Below are positions 9,914 to 19,103 of a DNA stretch of 64,000 nucleotides, piece by piece (position 1 is the first letter of the stretch; each line of letters begins with the position of its first letter). The notes under the pieces were generated by a model, which saw only the letters and a list, made by a program, of their open reading frames with translations, had not been told where the DNA came from and searched no databases. The position numbers were made by a program, and so were the translations under genes. Source of the DNA: Methylocaldum marinum (GTDB taxonomy: Bacteria; Pseudomonadota; Gammaproteobacteria; Methylococcales; Methylococcaceae); the NCBI RefSeq assembly GCF_003584645.1, contig NZ_AP017928.1, positions 5,345,501-5,409,500 of the forward strand. Reading direction: 5' to 3'.

Positions 9914-10801
9914 CTATGGGCGCAAGAGGTAATCCGCCGCGAGTCCCGCAAACACCGCCGCGCCGAACCAGTGATTATTCAGAAACGCCTTGAAGCAGCC
10001 GTCGCGATCGCGCTCCCTTATCAGAAGCTGCTGGTAGGCGGATAGGCCGGCGGCAACCAGGAGTCCCAGGAAATAGGGCAATCCCAGCCCGGTCTGCCTT
10101 CCCACCGCATAAAGAAGCAGCAGCACGAAGACCTGAAGCATGCCGATCAGCACTCTATCCATGTCGCCGAACAGAATGGCGGTGGATTTCACGCCGATCT
10201 TGAGATCGTCGTCCCGATCCACCATGGCGTACATGGTGTCGTAAACCAGTGCCCACAGGATGGTGGCGAAATAAAGCTCCCAGCCGACCCAGGGAATGCC
10301 GCCCGTCTCGGCGGCGAAAGTCATGGGCACCGCCCAGCCGAAGGCGAGCCCCAGGTAGGCTTGAGGAAGATAGGTATAGCGCTTCATGAAAGGGTAGGAC
10401 GCGGCGAGGACAGCGCCGGGAACCGACAGTGCGATCGTGAGCGGGTTGGTGAGGAGAACCAGGCCGAACGACACGAGGCACAGCACGACGAACAGCCAAA
10501 GCGCTTCCCTGGGCGTTACCAATCCGGCGGCGATCGGGCGCGATTGGGTGCGTTTCACATGGGGGTCGAAGTCGCGGTCGGCGTAATCGTTGATCACGCA
10601 GCCCGCCGCCCGCATCAGCACGACGCCGGTAACGATGACGAAGGTTACCAGAATATCCGGTTTGCCGTTCCCGGCGATCAACAGCGCCCACACGGCCGGC
10701 CAAAGCAGAAGAAAGATGCCGATGGGCTTGTCGAGGCGCATCAGTCTCCAGTAAATCTCGAGGCGCCTTCTGGAAATACCGAAAGTCGATGGGTCGATCA
10801 T
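9914..10801 (-). CDS. ubiA: 4-hydroxybenzoate polyprenyltransferase
   Basis: 295 residues from the ATG at 10799-10801, just after the ubiC stop; upstream in-frame codons belong to ubiC in another frame. It is an integral membrane protein of eight or nine helices. It carries the two Asp-rich motifs that bind Mg-prenyl diphosphate: NDYADRDFD and DRDDDLKIG. It attaches the polyprenyl tail to 4-hydroxybenzoate, the committed membrane step of ubiquinone synthesis. It follows ubiC with a 4-base gap. Confidence 0.95.
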   Translation of the reverse strand: MIDPSTFGISRRRLEIYWRLMRLDKPIGIFLLLWPAVWALLIAGNGKPDILVTFVIVTGVVLMRAAGCVINDYADRDFDPHVKRTQSRPIAAGLVTPREALWLFVVLCLVSFGLVLLTNPLTIALSVPGAVLAASYPFMKRYTYLPQAYLGLAFGWAVPMTFAAETGGIPWVGWELYFATILWALVYDTMYAMVDRDDDLKIGVKSTAILFGDMDRVLIGMLQVFVLLLLYAVGRQTGLGLPYFLGLLVAAGLSAYQQLLIRERDRDGCFKAFLNNHWFGAAVFAGLAADYLLRP

Positions 10802-10805
10802 AGGC

Positions 10806-11414
10806 TTACATCTTTTCCGGTGCATCCGGAAGCTTATTCGCCGCTTCCAGTTGTAGGACCGAAGGCAGAAAGAACTCGGCCACCAACAAGTTTCCATGGG
10901 CGACGCCATATAGCGAGCGCCGGCCCCAGATCCGCTCGGATGCCCGGGCGCCGACTATCGCGTCGGCCAGTTCCGGCCACCATGTCTCATTTCCGATGGA
11001 GGCGAGTTGCAGGCCCAAACGCCTGAGCTTGGGATCAGCGAAAAGAATCTCCCCGAGTGGGCGGTTGCCCAGATAGGCCAAATGGCGCTGAGCGCCTCGG
11101 AGAATGCTTGCCGGTATGACGCTACGGGCCACGATCAACGGCTGCGGACCGCATTGCAGCGCCACCTCGCGGACCAATGCGAGGCGCGAGGTGCGCAAAT
11201 TCAATGTCCTGGATTCGTCGGCGAACGGCCGCCGCCAGCCCTGCCATAGCACGCGGACGTGAAACTCGCCGCTGCAAAGGCTGCGAACCCTGCGGGTCAG
11301 TGAACCGGGTTCGAAAAGCCATGAATGGAGTCGTGCCGGAATTCGGGTTCGCTGACTGCTTCCGAGTTCGAACCACTCGGGGGCGTGACTGAAAAGGTGG
11401 CTGCGCGTCGTCAA
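10806..11414 (-). CDS. ubiC: Chorismate pyruvate-lyase
   Basis: 202 residues, slightly longer than E. coli UbiC. It converts chorismate to 4-hydroxybenzoate plus pyruvate, the first step of ubiquinone synthesis. Family features are the central VRxVxLxCG-like strand (VREVALQCG), AxSVIP (ARSVIP), LGNRPLGEILF and a C-terminal WGRRSLY followed by LVAEFFLP. It is directly upstream of ubiA, so substrate is made next to the enzyme that consumes it. Confidence 0.92.
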   Translation of the reverse strand: MTTRSHLFSHAPEWFELGSSQRTRIPARLHSWLFEPGSLTRRVRSLCSGEFHVRVLWQGWRRPFADESRTLNLRTSRLALVREVALQCGPQPLIVARSVIPASILRGAQRHLAYLGNRPLGEILFADPKLRRLGLQLASIGNETWWPELADAIVGARASERIWGRRSLYGVAHGNLLVAEFFLPSVLQLEAANKLPDAPEKM

Positions 11415-11710
11415 TTGTTGTTCTCGATTATGAGCGGGGAATTTTAAGGCGTTTTTCGGTTTAAAGTTTCAATGTAAAGTCCTCTCCCGGTGGGAGATGG
11501 CTTTTTCGAAGTTTCCTTTAGTCGGTCGGAGATCCTTTCCCGACACTCACGCGGCGAGAAATGGGATGTCGGCAAGCGGTTGCCGGCCTGAAACTGCATG
11601 AGCGCATCCGTGAAAGCTTTGCGGCACGGGAATCGGTGATCGAGGGCACCTGTCCGAGGCAGCGATTGTATCGGCTTGAGAAATCGGTGCCCCCGATCGC
11701 GCGTCTGCGT
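11415..11710. other. Gap between panB and ubiC, no gene seen
   Basis: 296 bp without a supported gene. A small hairpin TCTCCC-GGT-GGGAGA lies at 11483-11497. It is followed on the plus strand by a T run, but no plus-strand gene precedes it, so it is not a terminator for either neighbour. It may be a short repeat. Confidence 0.5.
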
Positions 11711-12496
11711 CTACTTCTTCCTTGAACCATGCATGCGCAGAACCTGATCCACGAATGTACCGTCGTCGACTTCCTTCATGAATCTTTCGGCGACGTCGAC
11801 GATGGTTTTGCCGACGTAGGCGTACTGCCTCGAAAACGGAGGCCAGTAGTCCCCCAGACCGATGGCGTCGTTGATGACCAGAACCTGGCCGTCGCACGAT
11901 GCCCCGGCCCCGATGCCTATCGTCGGCACCGCGATCGACTGGGTAATGGTTTTGGCCAGTGCTGCCGGAATGTGCTCGAGAACCACCATGAACGCGCCCG
12001 CCGCCGCGATGCCGATGGCTTCGTTCAGGATGCGGTCGGCATCGCTTTTCTTGCCTCCGACTTGGCGGAAGTCCGGGGCGGTCTGGGGCGTCAAGCCCGT
12101 GTGGCCCACGACGGCGATTCCGTTGGCGACGAGATGAGCGATCACGTCGTATTTCGGACCTTCCAACTTTATGCTGTCGGCGCCTGCGTTCAGCAGCAGC
12201 CTGGCGTTATGCAGCGCGGTGGCCGGATCGCGATCGCTGTCGTACGGAAGGTCGCCGATGATATGGGTATTCGGCGCGCCGCGGCGGACTGCGCCTACGT
12301 GATACTGCATGTGTTCGATGGTGACGTGGCGGGTGCTATCGAAGCCCATTTCCACCATCCCCACGGTATCTCCGACGAGGATGACCGGAATCCCCGCTTT
12401 CTCGAGAGAACGAGCGACGGGGGCCGTGTATGCCGTCAGCATCGGGATCGGCTTTGCCGACTTCATTTGTTTCAGCGATTCCGCGTTGAGTTTCAT
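11711..12496 (-). CDS. panB: 3-methyl-2-oxobutanoate hydroxymethyltransferase (PanB)
   Basis: 261 residues, the usual size. It makes ketopantoate from 2-oxoisovalerate and methylene-tetrahydrofolate, the first step toward pantothenate and CoA. The metal ligands expected for the TIM barrel are present: Asp in VGDTVGM, Asp in IGDLPYDSD and Glu in IKLEG. So are VVGHTGLTPQ, the catalytic Glu in VLEHIP, and TIGIGAGASCDGQ. The usual TAYD near the N-terminus is TAYT here and DLPF is DLPYDSD, so it is a divergent member. No panC or panD is adjacent. Confidence 0.85.
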   Translation of the reverse strand: MKLNAESLKQMKSAKPIPMLTAYTAPVARSLEKAGIPVILVGDTVGMVEMGFDSTRHVTIEHMQYHVGAVRRGAPNTHIIGDLPYDSDRDPATALHNARLLLNAGADSIKLEGPKYDVIAHLVANGIAVVGHTGLTPQTAPDFRQVGGKKSDADRILNEAIGIAAAGAFMVVLEHIPAALAKTITQSIAVPTIGIGAGASCDGQVLVINDAIGLGDYWPPFSRQYAYVGKTIVDVAERFMKEVDDGTFVDQVLRMHGSRKK

Positions 12497-12584
12497 ACCT
12501 TTCGCCTCCGGTATGCCGAGTTTGTATCAGGAATGGCCTTCATAATCATGGTATCCACTTTGAACAAAATTTTCGGGAAGGTTC

Positions 12585-14669
12585 TTACGCCCCGGCGTAT
12601 TGCACCGAATGGCCGACCCAGCGCCGTATCAGGCGCTCGGCCCGGTCGGGATAATCGCGAAATAGAACGGCGGCGGCTTGTGCTACGGCGTCCAGGAGAT
12701 GTCCGTCACGCGACAAATCGGCGATGCGGAACTGGATCTGGCCGGTCTGCCGGGTGCCCAGAAGTTCACCCGGTCCCCGCAGTTCCAGGTCTTTTTCCGC
12801 GATGACGAAACCATCGTCGGAGTCCCGCAGTATACCCAAGCGCTGCTTGGCGGTTTCCGACAGGGGCGGCAGATAGAGCAATACGCAATGGGCTTCGCCG
12901 GGGCCGCGTCCGACTCGTCCGCGAAGCTGGTGCAGCTGGGCCAGCCCCAAGCGTTCGGCATTCTCGATAATCATCAGGCTGGCGTTGGGAACGTCGACGC
13001 CGACTTCAATGACGGTGGTCGCCACCAGCAAATCGAAATGCCTTTCTTTGAAGGCTTGCATGACGGCTTCTTTTTCGGCCGGTTTCAAACGCCCGTGTAT
13101 CAGCGCGACGCGAACGTCCGGCAGGGCTTCGGCCAGCGTCACGGCGGTTTTTTCCGCCGCTTCGCACTGTAAGACCTCGGATTCCTCGATTAGCGTGCAA
13201 ACCCAGTAGGCTTGCCGGCCCCTGGAAACCCAATCGGTGATGCGGGCGACAATGTCCGCCCGCCGGCTGGTCGGGGCGACCGTAGTCTTGACCGGGGTGC
13301 GTCCGGGCGGCCGTTCGTCGATGACGGAAAGATCGAGATCGGCATAGCCGAGCATGGCCAGCGTTCTCGGGATCGGCGTGGCGGTCATGATGAGCTGGTG
13401 CGGATACAGGCCGTCCTGCAGGCCTTTCTCACGCAGCGCCAGCCGTTGGTGTACGCCGAATCGGTGCTGCTCGTCGATGATCACGAGTCCGAGACGGTGA
13501 AATACGACCTGTTCCTGAAACAGGGCATGGGTTCCGATGACGATGCCGGCGGTGCCGCGGCTGATCGCTTCCAGCTCGGTTTTTCGCGCTTCGCCCTTGA
13601 GACGCCCCGACAGGAAGGCGATGTGTACGCCGAACGGTTCGAGCCACTGTCGGAAATTCCGGAAATGCTGCTCGGCCAGGAGTTCGGTGGGGGCCATGAT
13701 GCCGACCTGATAGTTGGACGACAGCGCGGTCAGCGCGGCATGAGCCGCCACCACCGTCTTGCCCGAGCCGACATCGCCTTGAACCAGGCGCATCATGGGA
13801 CGGCTGGAAGCCAGGTCGGTTTCGATTTCGGAAATCACGCGGCATTGGGCAGCCGTTAGCGAAAACGGCAGGCTGCGCAAGAATTGGTTCGCTGCCTCCC
13901 GATTGGTATGCATCAGCGGCGCTCGATGGGCCTGCATCTTGGCTCGGAAGCGGCTCAGGCTCAGATGGTGGCCGAGCAGTTCTTCGAAGGCGAGACGCGA
14001 ACGAGCCGCCGCCAGGCGTGGAGACGCTTCGCCGCAGCCGGGTGGCGGTTGATGCAGCAGCCGCAGCGCATCGAGCAGCTGCAACCGGCTCGCCGGAGGG
14101 ATCAGCGTGTCGGGCAGCAACTCCGGAAGCCGGGTTGCGTCCGCCAGGGACAAGGCTTGTGCGGTCAGCCTGCGGATGGCCTTCTGATGGACGCCTTCGG
14201 TCAGGGGATAGACCGGCGTCAGCGCTTGTTCCGAGACCTCGGTTTCCGCGTCGTCGATCACCTTATAATCGGGATGGGTCATTTCCAGTCCGGCGTAACC
14301 GGACCGAACTTCGCCATAGCAGCCGAGTCGCTTGCCGCGGGCCAGTTGCTCGCGCTGCTTGGCCGTGTAATGGAAGAAGCGCAGATCGAGGAACCCGGTG
14401 CCGTCGCCGATCCGAACGATCAGTGAACGGCGGCCTTTGGGAAGGATTTCCGCGAGTTCGATCCGGCCTTCCAACAGCGCATGATCGCCGGGTTTCAGAT
14501 GCCCGATCGGCGTAACGTGCGTTCGGTCCTCGTAACGCAGCGGCAGGTGGAAAAGCAGATCGCCGACAGTCGTAATCCCCAGCTTTTCCAGCCGCTTGAG
14601 AGTCTGTGCGCCCGCTCCCTTGAGAGTGGCTGCCGGGAGTTCGTCGAGCGATTGATTGTGGGAAGCCAA
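12585..14669 (-). CDS. recG: ATP-dependent DNA helicase RecG
   Basis: 694 residues, the family length. An N-terminal wedge (OB-fold) region is followed by a superfamily 2 helicase core with GDVGSGKT (Walker A), IIDEQHRFG (Walker B, DEQH) and TATPIPRTLA. The C-terminal part has LIHGRLKPAEK, TTVIEVGVDVPNA and QLRGRVGRG. It reverses stalled forks and processes branched recombination intermediates. The annotated start is TTG. It sits downstream of spoT and ridA, a common gammaproteobacterial order (spoT-recG). Confidence 0.96.
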   Translation of the reverse strand: MASHNQSLDELPAATLKGAGAQTLKRLEKLGITTVGDLLFHLPLRYEDRTHVTPIGHLKPGDHALLEGRIELAEILPKGRRSLIVRIGDGTGFLDLRFFHYTAKQREQLARGKRLGCYGEVRSGYAGLEMTHPDYKVIDDAETEVSEQALTPVYPLTEGVHQKAIRRLTAQALSLADATRLPELLPDTLIPPASRLQLLDALRLLHQPPPGCGEASPRLAAARSRLAFEELLGHHLSLSRFRAKMQAHRAPLMHTNREAANQFLRSLPFSLTAAQCRVISEIETDLASSRPMMRLVQGDVGSGKTVVAAHAALTALSSNYQVGIMAPTELLAEQHFRNFRQWLEPFGVHIAFLSGRLKGEARKTELEAISRGTAGIVIGTHALFQEQVVFHRLGLVIIDEQHRFGVHQRLALREKGLQDGLYPHQLIMTATPIPRTLAMLGYADLDLSVIDERPPGRTPVKTTVAPTSRRADIVARITDWVSRGRQAYWVCTLIEESEVLQCEAAEKTAVTLAEALPDVRVALIHGRLKPAEKEAVMQAFKERHFDLLVATTVIEVGVDVPNASLMIIENAERLGLAQLHQLRGRVGRGPGEAHCVLLYLPPLSETAKQRLGILRDSDDGFVIAEKDLELRGPGELLGTRQTGQIQFRIADLSRDGHLLDAVAQAAAVLFRDYPDRAERLIRRWVGHSVQYAGA

Positions 14670-14683
14670 ATAGCCGGGGACGC

Positions 14684-15070
14684 TTATTTCGCCAGAACCA
14701 TGATCGCGTCCATTTCGACCCCGGCGCCGCGTGGCAGGGATGCTACGCCGATAGCGGCGCGGGCGGGGTAGGGCTCGGCGAAATACTCCGCCATGATTTC
14801 GTTCACCAGCGGAAAATGAGCGAGATCGGTCAGGAAAACGTTGAGTTTGACGACGTCCCGAAGGCTGCCGCCGGCGGCCTCGGCCACGGCCTTGAGATTA
14901 TCGAACACGCGCCGGATCTGGATCTCCATGCCGCCCTCGACCAGAAGCATGGTGGCGGGATCGAGCGGAATCTGTCCGGACAGATAAACGGTGTCGCCGA
15001 CTTTCACGGCCTGGGAGTAAGTGCCGATCGCCTTGGGAGCCTGGTCAGTCTGAATAATTTGTTTTTCCAT
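14684..15070 (-). CDS. ridA: RidA family reactive enamine/imine deaminase
   Basis: 128 residues. RidA hydrolyses reactive 2-aminoacrylate-type enamines that arise from PLP enzymes. Conserved elements include YSQAVKVGDTVYLSGQIPLDP, the catalytic-site Arg in YPARAAIGV, and LPRGAGVEMD. The ATG lies 26 bp inside the end of spoT, so translation is probably coupled. recG follows after 14 bp. Confidence 0.93.
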   Translation of the reverse strand: MEKQIIQTDQAPKAIGTYSQAVKVGDTVYLSGQIPLDPATMLLVEGGMEIQIRRVFDNLKAVAEAAGGSLRDVVKLNVFLTDLAHFPLVNEIMAEYFAEPYPARAAIGVASLPRGAGVEMDAIMVLAK

Positions 15071-17261
15071 GGTTTTGTTTCTTTCTGAGTTCGGACTTTG
15101 CGCGGGAGATTTTCAAAACGACCGATAATTTGCGCAGTTCTCGCATGACCGAGGCGAGATGCACGCGGTCCTTGACCATCAAGGTGATGATGTCGGTGGA
15201 AATCTGGCTGTCCTGATTGGTGATCTGGACGTTCTCGATGTTGGCGCGCATGCGGGAGATGGTGGAAGCCACTTTCGCCAGGGTACCCACCTGGTTCATC
15301 AGTTCCAGGCGGATGACTGCCGGAAAATCGCCGCTGGCTTGCTTGTCCCAGTCCACGTCCAGCCAGTTCATGTGTTTTTTGCGGAGCTCCGAGACGTTCT
15401 TGCACTCGCTGAGATGAACCACGATGCCCTTGCCGGGGTTAAAGAAACCGACGATGGGATCGCCCGGTATCGGGCGGCAGCATTTGGCCAGGTTGACCAC
15501 CATGCCCTCCGTGCCCTTAATGATGAGCGGCGATAGCGCGGGCAGGTTTTCCTCTCTGGCTCCGGCATCCATGCTGGCGTCGGCTTGAGCGATCTGGCGG
15601 ACGACCAGGAACGGCAAACGGTTGCCTAACCCGATATCTTCCAGCAAGGCTTCGAGAGAAGGCAGGTCCAGCGCTTTCAGTAGCTCGTCAATCCGTTCTC
15701 GCGGAATGTCGTCGAAGCGTATGTTCTGGGCGTCGAATTCCTTTTCCAGGAGGCGCCTGCCCAAGGCCACCGCTTCCTGCTTCTTGAAGTTTCGGAGATA
15801 GCTGCGGATAGCGGCGCGCGCCTTGGCGGTGACCACGAAATTGAGCCACAGCGGATTGGGCCGCGCCCAGGGCGCGGTGATGATCTCCACGGTCTGGCCG
15901 TTCTCGAGTACGGTTTGCAGCGGGGCGAGCACGCGGTCGATGCGGGCCGATACGCAGGTATTGCCGATGTCGGTGTGCACGGCGTAGGCAAAGTCGACGA
16001 TGGTGGCGCCGCGCGGAAGCTTGGTGATCTTGCCCTTGGGGGTAAAGACGTAGACTTCCTGCTGGAACAGGTCGACTTTCAGATTATCCAGGAACTCCAT
16101 CGAGTCGCCGGCGCTCTTCTGGATTTCCAGGAGATCTCTCAGCCATTCGTGAGCGCGGGCCTGGCTGGTCGAAATCTGTTCGTGCTCGCTCTTGTACTGC
16201 CAGTGCGCAGCAATGCCGGATTCGGCCAGATGGTGCATGGCGCGGGTGCGGATCTGGATTTCCAGGGGCTGACCATAAGGTCCGACCAGCACCGTGTGTA
16301 GCGACTGGTAGCCGTTGGCCTTGGGTACCGCGATGTAATCCTTGAAGCGGCCCGGCACCGGCTTATAGAGGTTGTGAACTATCCCCAAGGCGCGGTAACA
16401 GTCGTCCACCTGATCGGTGATGATGCGAAAGGCGTAAACGTCGTAGACGCCGGAAAAAGAGACATGCTTGATTCGCATCTTCTGATAGAGGCTGTAAAGA
16501 TGCTTCTCGCGTCCGATCACTTCGCCATTGTCCAGTCCAGCGTCATGCAAGCGCTTGGTGATGGCCGACTCGATAATCGCCACCACCTCCTTGCGGTTGC
16601 CTCGGGCCTTCTTTACCGATTGTTCCAGTACCCGGAATCGCATCGGATACATGGCGGCGAATCCCAGTTCCTCCAATTCCAGCCGTATCTCGTTCATGCC
16701 CAGACGGTTGGCGATGGGTGCGTAAATGTCCAGGGTCTCGCGGGCGATACGGCGGCGGCGAGTGGGCGACATGATGCCCAAGGTCCGCATGTTGTGCAGA
16801 CGGTCCGCCAGTTTCACCATGATGACGCGAAGGTCCTTGACCATCGCCAGCACCATTTTGCGGACATTCTGGGCCTGTGCCTCGGCCCTGGATTTGCAAT
16901 CGAGCTGGGTCAGCTTGCTGACGCCGTCGACCAGTTCGGCGACTTCATCCTCGAATTGCTCGCACAGCTGCTCCTTGGTGATGGACGTGTCTTCGATGAC
17001 GTCGTGCAGAATGGCCGCCATGATGCCTTTGGCGTCCATGCGCATTTCGGCGAGGATAATCGCGACTGAAAGCGGATGGCAGACGTACGGTTCGCCGGTC
17101 AGCCGGAATTGACCTTCATGGGCGGCGAGAGCGACCTGATAGGCGCGGTAGATTTCGTCGACCTGGGTTCCGTCGAGATAGGTCGAGACGATGCTGCACA
17201 ATCTGCGAATGAGCTTCTCATTCGGCAGCTCGGTAACTTCTTTGGGGAGAAGCTGGTTCAT
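15045..17261 (-). CDS. spoT: Bifunctional (p)ppGpp synthetase/hydrolase SpoT
   Basis: 738 residues. The HD hydrolase domain has HDVIEDT and the catalytic RLHNMRTL region. The synthetase domain has YDVYAFRII and GRFKDYIAVPKANGYQSLHT; the RxKD form is typical of bifunctional enzymes rather than RelA. TGS (VYVFTPKGKI), helical and C-terminal ACT domains follow. It sets the level of the alarmone that couples starvation to transcription. It lies just downstream of rpoZ, the RNA polymerase subunit that helps form a ppGpp site, as in E. coli. Confidence 0.96.
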   Translation of the reverse strand: MNQLLPKEVTELPNEKLIRRLCSIVSTYLDGTQVDEIYRAYQVALAAHEGQFRLTGEPYVCHPLSVAIILAEMRMDAKGIMAAILHDVIEDTSITKEQLCEQFEDEVAELVDGVSKLTQLDCKSRAEAQAQNVRKMVLAMVKDLRVIMVKLADRLHNMRTLGIMSPTRRRRIARETLDIYAPIANRLGMNEIRLELEELGFAAMYPMRFRVLEQSVKKARGNRKEVVAIIESAITKRLHDAGLDNGEVIGREKHLYSLYQKMRIKHVSFSGVYDVYAFRIITDQVDDCYRALGIVHNLYKPVPGRFKDYIAVPKANGYQSLHTVLVGPYGQPLEIQIRTRAMHHLAESGIAAHWQYKSEHEQISTSQARAHEWLRDLLEIQKSAGDSMEFLDNLKVDLFQQEVYVFTPKGKITKLPRGATIVDFAYAVHTDIGNTCVSARIDRVLAPLQTVLENGQTVEIITAPWARPNPLWLNFVVTAKARAAIRSYLRNFKKQEAVALGRRLLEKEFDAQNIRFDDIPRERIDELLKALDLPSLEALLEDIGLGNRLPFLVVRQIAQADASMDAGAREENLPALSPLIIKGTEGMVVNLAKCCRPIPGDPIVGFFNPGKGIVVHLSECKNVSELRKKHMNWLDVDWDKQASGDFPAVIRLELMNQVGTLAKVASTISRMRANIENVQITNQDSQISTDIITLMVKDRVHLASVMRELRKLSVVLKISRAKSELRKKQNHGKTNYSD

Positions 17262-17305
17262 GACAGCCCGCGCTCAGGTATCGGTTCTTGATGTCCCGAA
17301 TGTCC

Positions 17306-17599
17306 TTACTCGAAATCATCCTCTTCGAGAGCATTCATCCCGGGTTCCTGCGGATTGGGTACCGGGGGACGCTCGATCGCGAATCGCTCCTGTTTGGTGG
17401 CCGCGGTGAGGTATTCGCGGGTGATCAAGCCCTGTGCGATTTCGCGAAGCGCGACTACGGTCGATTTGTCGTTCTCCCAGCCTACCTTGGCATCGTCCGG
17501 ATGACGGGACAATTGACGAGCTCTCTTGGTCGCCAGCAAAACGAGCTGAAAGCGGTTGTCCACGTGTTCCAGACAGTCTTCGACGGTTACTCTTGCCAT
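17306..17599 (-). CDS. rpoZ: RNA polymerase omega subunit
   Basis: 97 residues, normal length. It begins MARVTVEDCLEHVDNRF and continues LVLLATKRARQL, the family signature. The C-terminus is acidic. Omega promotes RNA polymerase assembly and contributes to ppGpp binding. It is followed by spoT after 44 bp. Unlike in E. coli, gmk is not upstream; pgk is. Confidence 0.95.
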   Translation of the reverse strand: MARVTVEDCLEHVDNRFQLVLLATKRARQLSRHPDDAKVGWENDKSTVVALREIAQGLITREYLTAATKQERFAIERPPVPNPQEPGMNALEEDDFE

Positions 17600-17790
17600 A
17601 GTTGGTGAATTCTCGATCTGTTTCGGGTAAAAAATTTAAGAAAAAACAAATAGCTTATGGTTCATTTTGACCCAAAAGCCGGGGCCTTGTACAGACGGCC
17701 CGCTCGTTGGCGCGAAATGCGGTCCATTCGGTTTTGTTCGACGGGTTCCTAATCCAGACCGCCAACGCGGCGGGAAGGTTCAGACCGCCC

Positions 17791-17834
17791 AAAAACAAAG
17801 CGCGAAGGAAAGCACCGGCCGCTCTCCTTCGCGC
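17791..17834 (-). terminator. Rho-independent terminator of pgk
   Basis: On the minus strand a 10-bp stem (GCGCGAAGGA, complement at 17800-17809) closes a loop of about 15 bases and is followed by TTTGTTTTT. It lies 16 bases past the pgk stop, between pgk and rpoZ. Confidence 0.8.
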
Positions 17835-17849
17835 CGCGGGGTCGAAAAA

Positions 17850-19103
17850 TTATTTCGACCGCTCTTCCAGCATCGCAACGGCGGGAAGCGTTTTGCCTTC
17901 CAGGAATTCCAGGAACGCGCCGCCGCCGGTCGAGCTATAGGATACCCGATCGCCGATCTTGTATTTTTCGATCGCCGCGAGCGTGTCGCCGCCGCCGGCG
18001 ATGGAAAAGCCCCCGGCTTCGGCAATGGCCATCGACACGGTGCGGGTGCCTTCGCCGAACTGATCGATTTCGAATACGCCCACCGGTCCGTTCCAAACGA
18101 TGGTTCCGGCCGCTTTGATCAGTTCCGCGTAACGCGCCGCGGTTTCCGGCCCGATGTCGAGGATCAGGTCGTCCTCGGCCACTTCGCCGACCTTCTTGAT
18201 CGTGGCCGCCGCCGATTCCGCGAATTCTTTCGCGCAGACCACGTCGGTCGGAACCGGGATCTCGCCACCCTGGGCTTTGGCCTGCTCCATCAAGCGCTTG
18301 GCTTCGGGAATCAGGTCGGCCTCATACAAGGATTTGCCCACCGGATGGCCTGCTGCGGCGATGAAGGTGTTGGCGATGCCGCCGCCGACGATGAGCTGGT
18401 CCACCTTGGATGCCAGCGAATCGAGTACTGTCAGCTTGGTGGATACCTTGGAGCCGCCGACGATAGCGAGCAGCGGGCGCTCGGGGTTTTCCAGGGCCTT
18501 GCTCAATGCATCCAATTCCGCGGCGAGCAAAAGGCCGGCGCAGGTTTCGGGCGCGAAGCTGCCCACGCCGTGGGTGGAGGCCTCGGCTCGGTGCGCGGTC
18601 CCGAAGGCGTCCATCACGTAGATATCGCAAAGCGCCGCCAGTTTCCTGGCCAATGCCTCGTCATCCTTCTTTTCGCCCTTGTTGAAGCGGACGTTTTCGA
18701 ACAAAACGACCTCGCGAGGATTCATATCGAAGCCATTCAGCCAGTCCTTCACCAGGGGCACTTTCCGGCCGAGCAGCCAGGTCATGCGGTCGGCCACCGG
18801 TTTCAGCGAAAACTCGTCGGTGTATTCGCCCTCGGTCGGGCGTCCGAGATGGGACATGACCATCACTTTCGCGCCGGCTCTGAGGCAATGTTCGATCGTG
18901 GGCAAACTCGCGCGTATGCGGGTGTCGCTGGTGACTTTGCCGTTCTTGACGGGAACGTTCAGGTCCGCACGGATCACAACGCGTTTGCCGGCAAGGTCGA
19001 GATCGGTGATTCGCTTGAAGGAAAGAGGTTTCTTCGTACCGGATTTTTTGGCTTCGGCAGCTTTTTGGGGGGGGCCGTTTCCTCGCGCCACTTGATGGAA
19101 CAA
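17850..19103 (-). CDS. pgk: Phosphoglycerate kinase, overlapping and possibly fused to a thioredoxin-like domain
   Basis: The kinase is complete: DLNVPVKNGKV, SHLGRPTEG, an inner VVGGSKVSTKL, GGGIANTF, then GPVGVFE and the Gly-rich SIAGGGDTLAAIEKY near the C-terminus. It makes ATP and 3-phosphoglycerate in glycolysis, or runs backwards in gluconeogenesis and CO2 fixation. The start is unclear. In this frame no ATG lies upstream of the kinase core; the first candidate is TTG at 19101-19103, inside the upstream thioredoxin-like gene and without a well-spaced Shine-Dalgarno. A Lys/Ala-rich stretch (KAAEAKKSGTKKP) joins that region to the kinase. A shift of -1 at eight C (19067-19074, complement) would join both proteins in one chain. 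Confidence 0.9.
   Translation of the reverse strand: MFHQVARGNGPPQKAAEAKKSGTKKPLSFKRITDLDLAGKRVVIRADLNVPVKNGKVTSDTRIRASLPTIEHCLRAGAKVMVMSHLGRPTEGEYTDEFSLKPVADRMTWLLGRKVPLVKDWLNGFDMNPREVVLFENVRFNKGEKKDDEALARKLAALCDIYVMDAFGTAHRAEASTHGVGSFAPETCAGLLLAAELDALSKALENPERPLLAIVGGSKVSTKLTVLDSLASKVDQLIVGGGIANTFIAAAGHPVGKSLYEADLIPEAKRLMEQAKAQGGEIPVPTDVVCAKEFAESAAATIKKVGEVAEDDLILDIGPETAARYAELIKAAGTIVWNGPVGVFEIDQFGEGTRTVSMAIAEAGGFSIAGGGDTLAAIEKYKIGDRVSYSSTGGGAFLEFLEGKTLPAVAMLEERSK

Noticed and set aside
11483..11506. Hairpin plus T run as a terminator
   Set aside because: The T run is on the plus strand, but both flanking genes are transcribed from the minus strand.
15045..15070. The 26-bp overlap of ridA with spoT as an anomaly
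   Set aside because: Both proteins are full length, and short overlaps of this kind are ordinary translational coupling.
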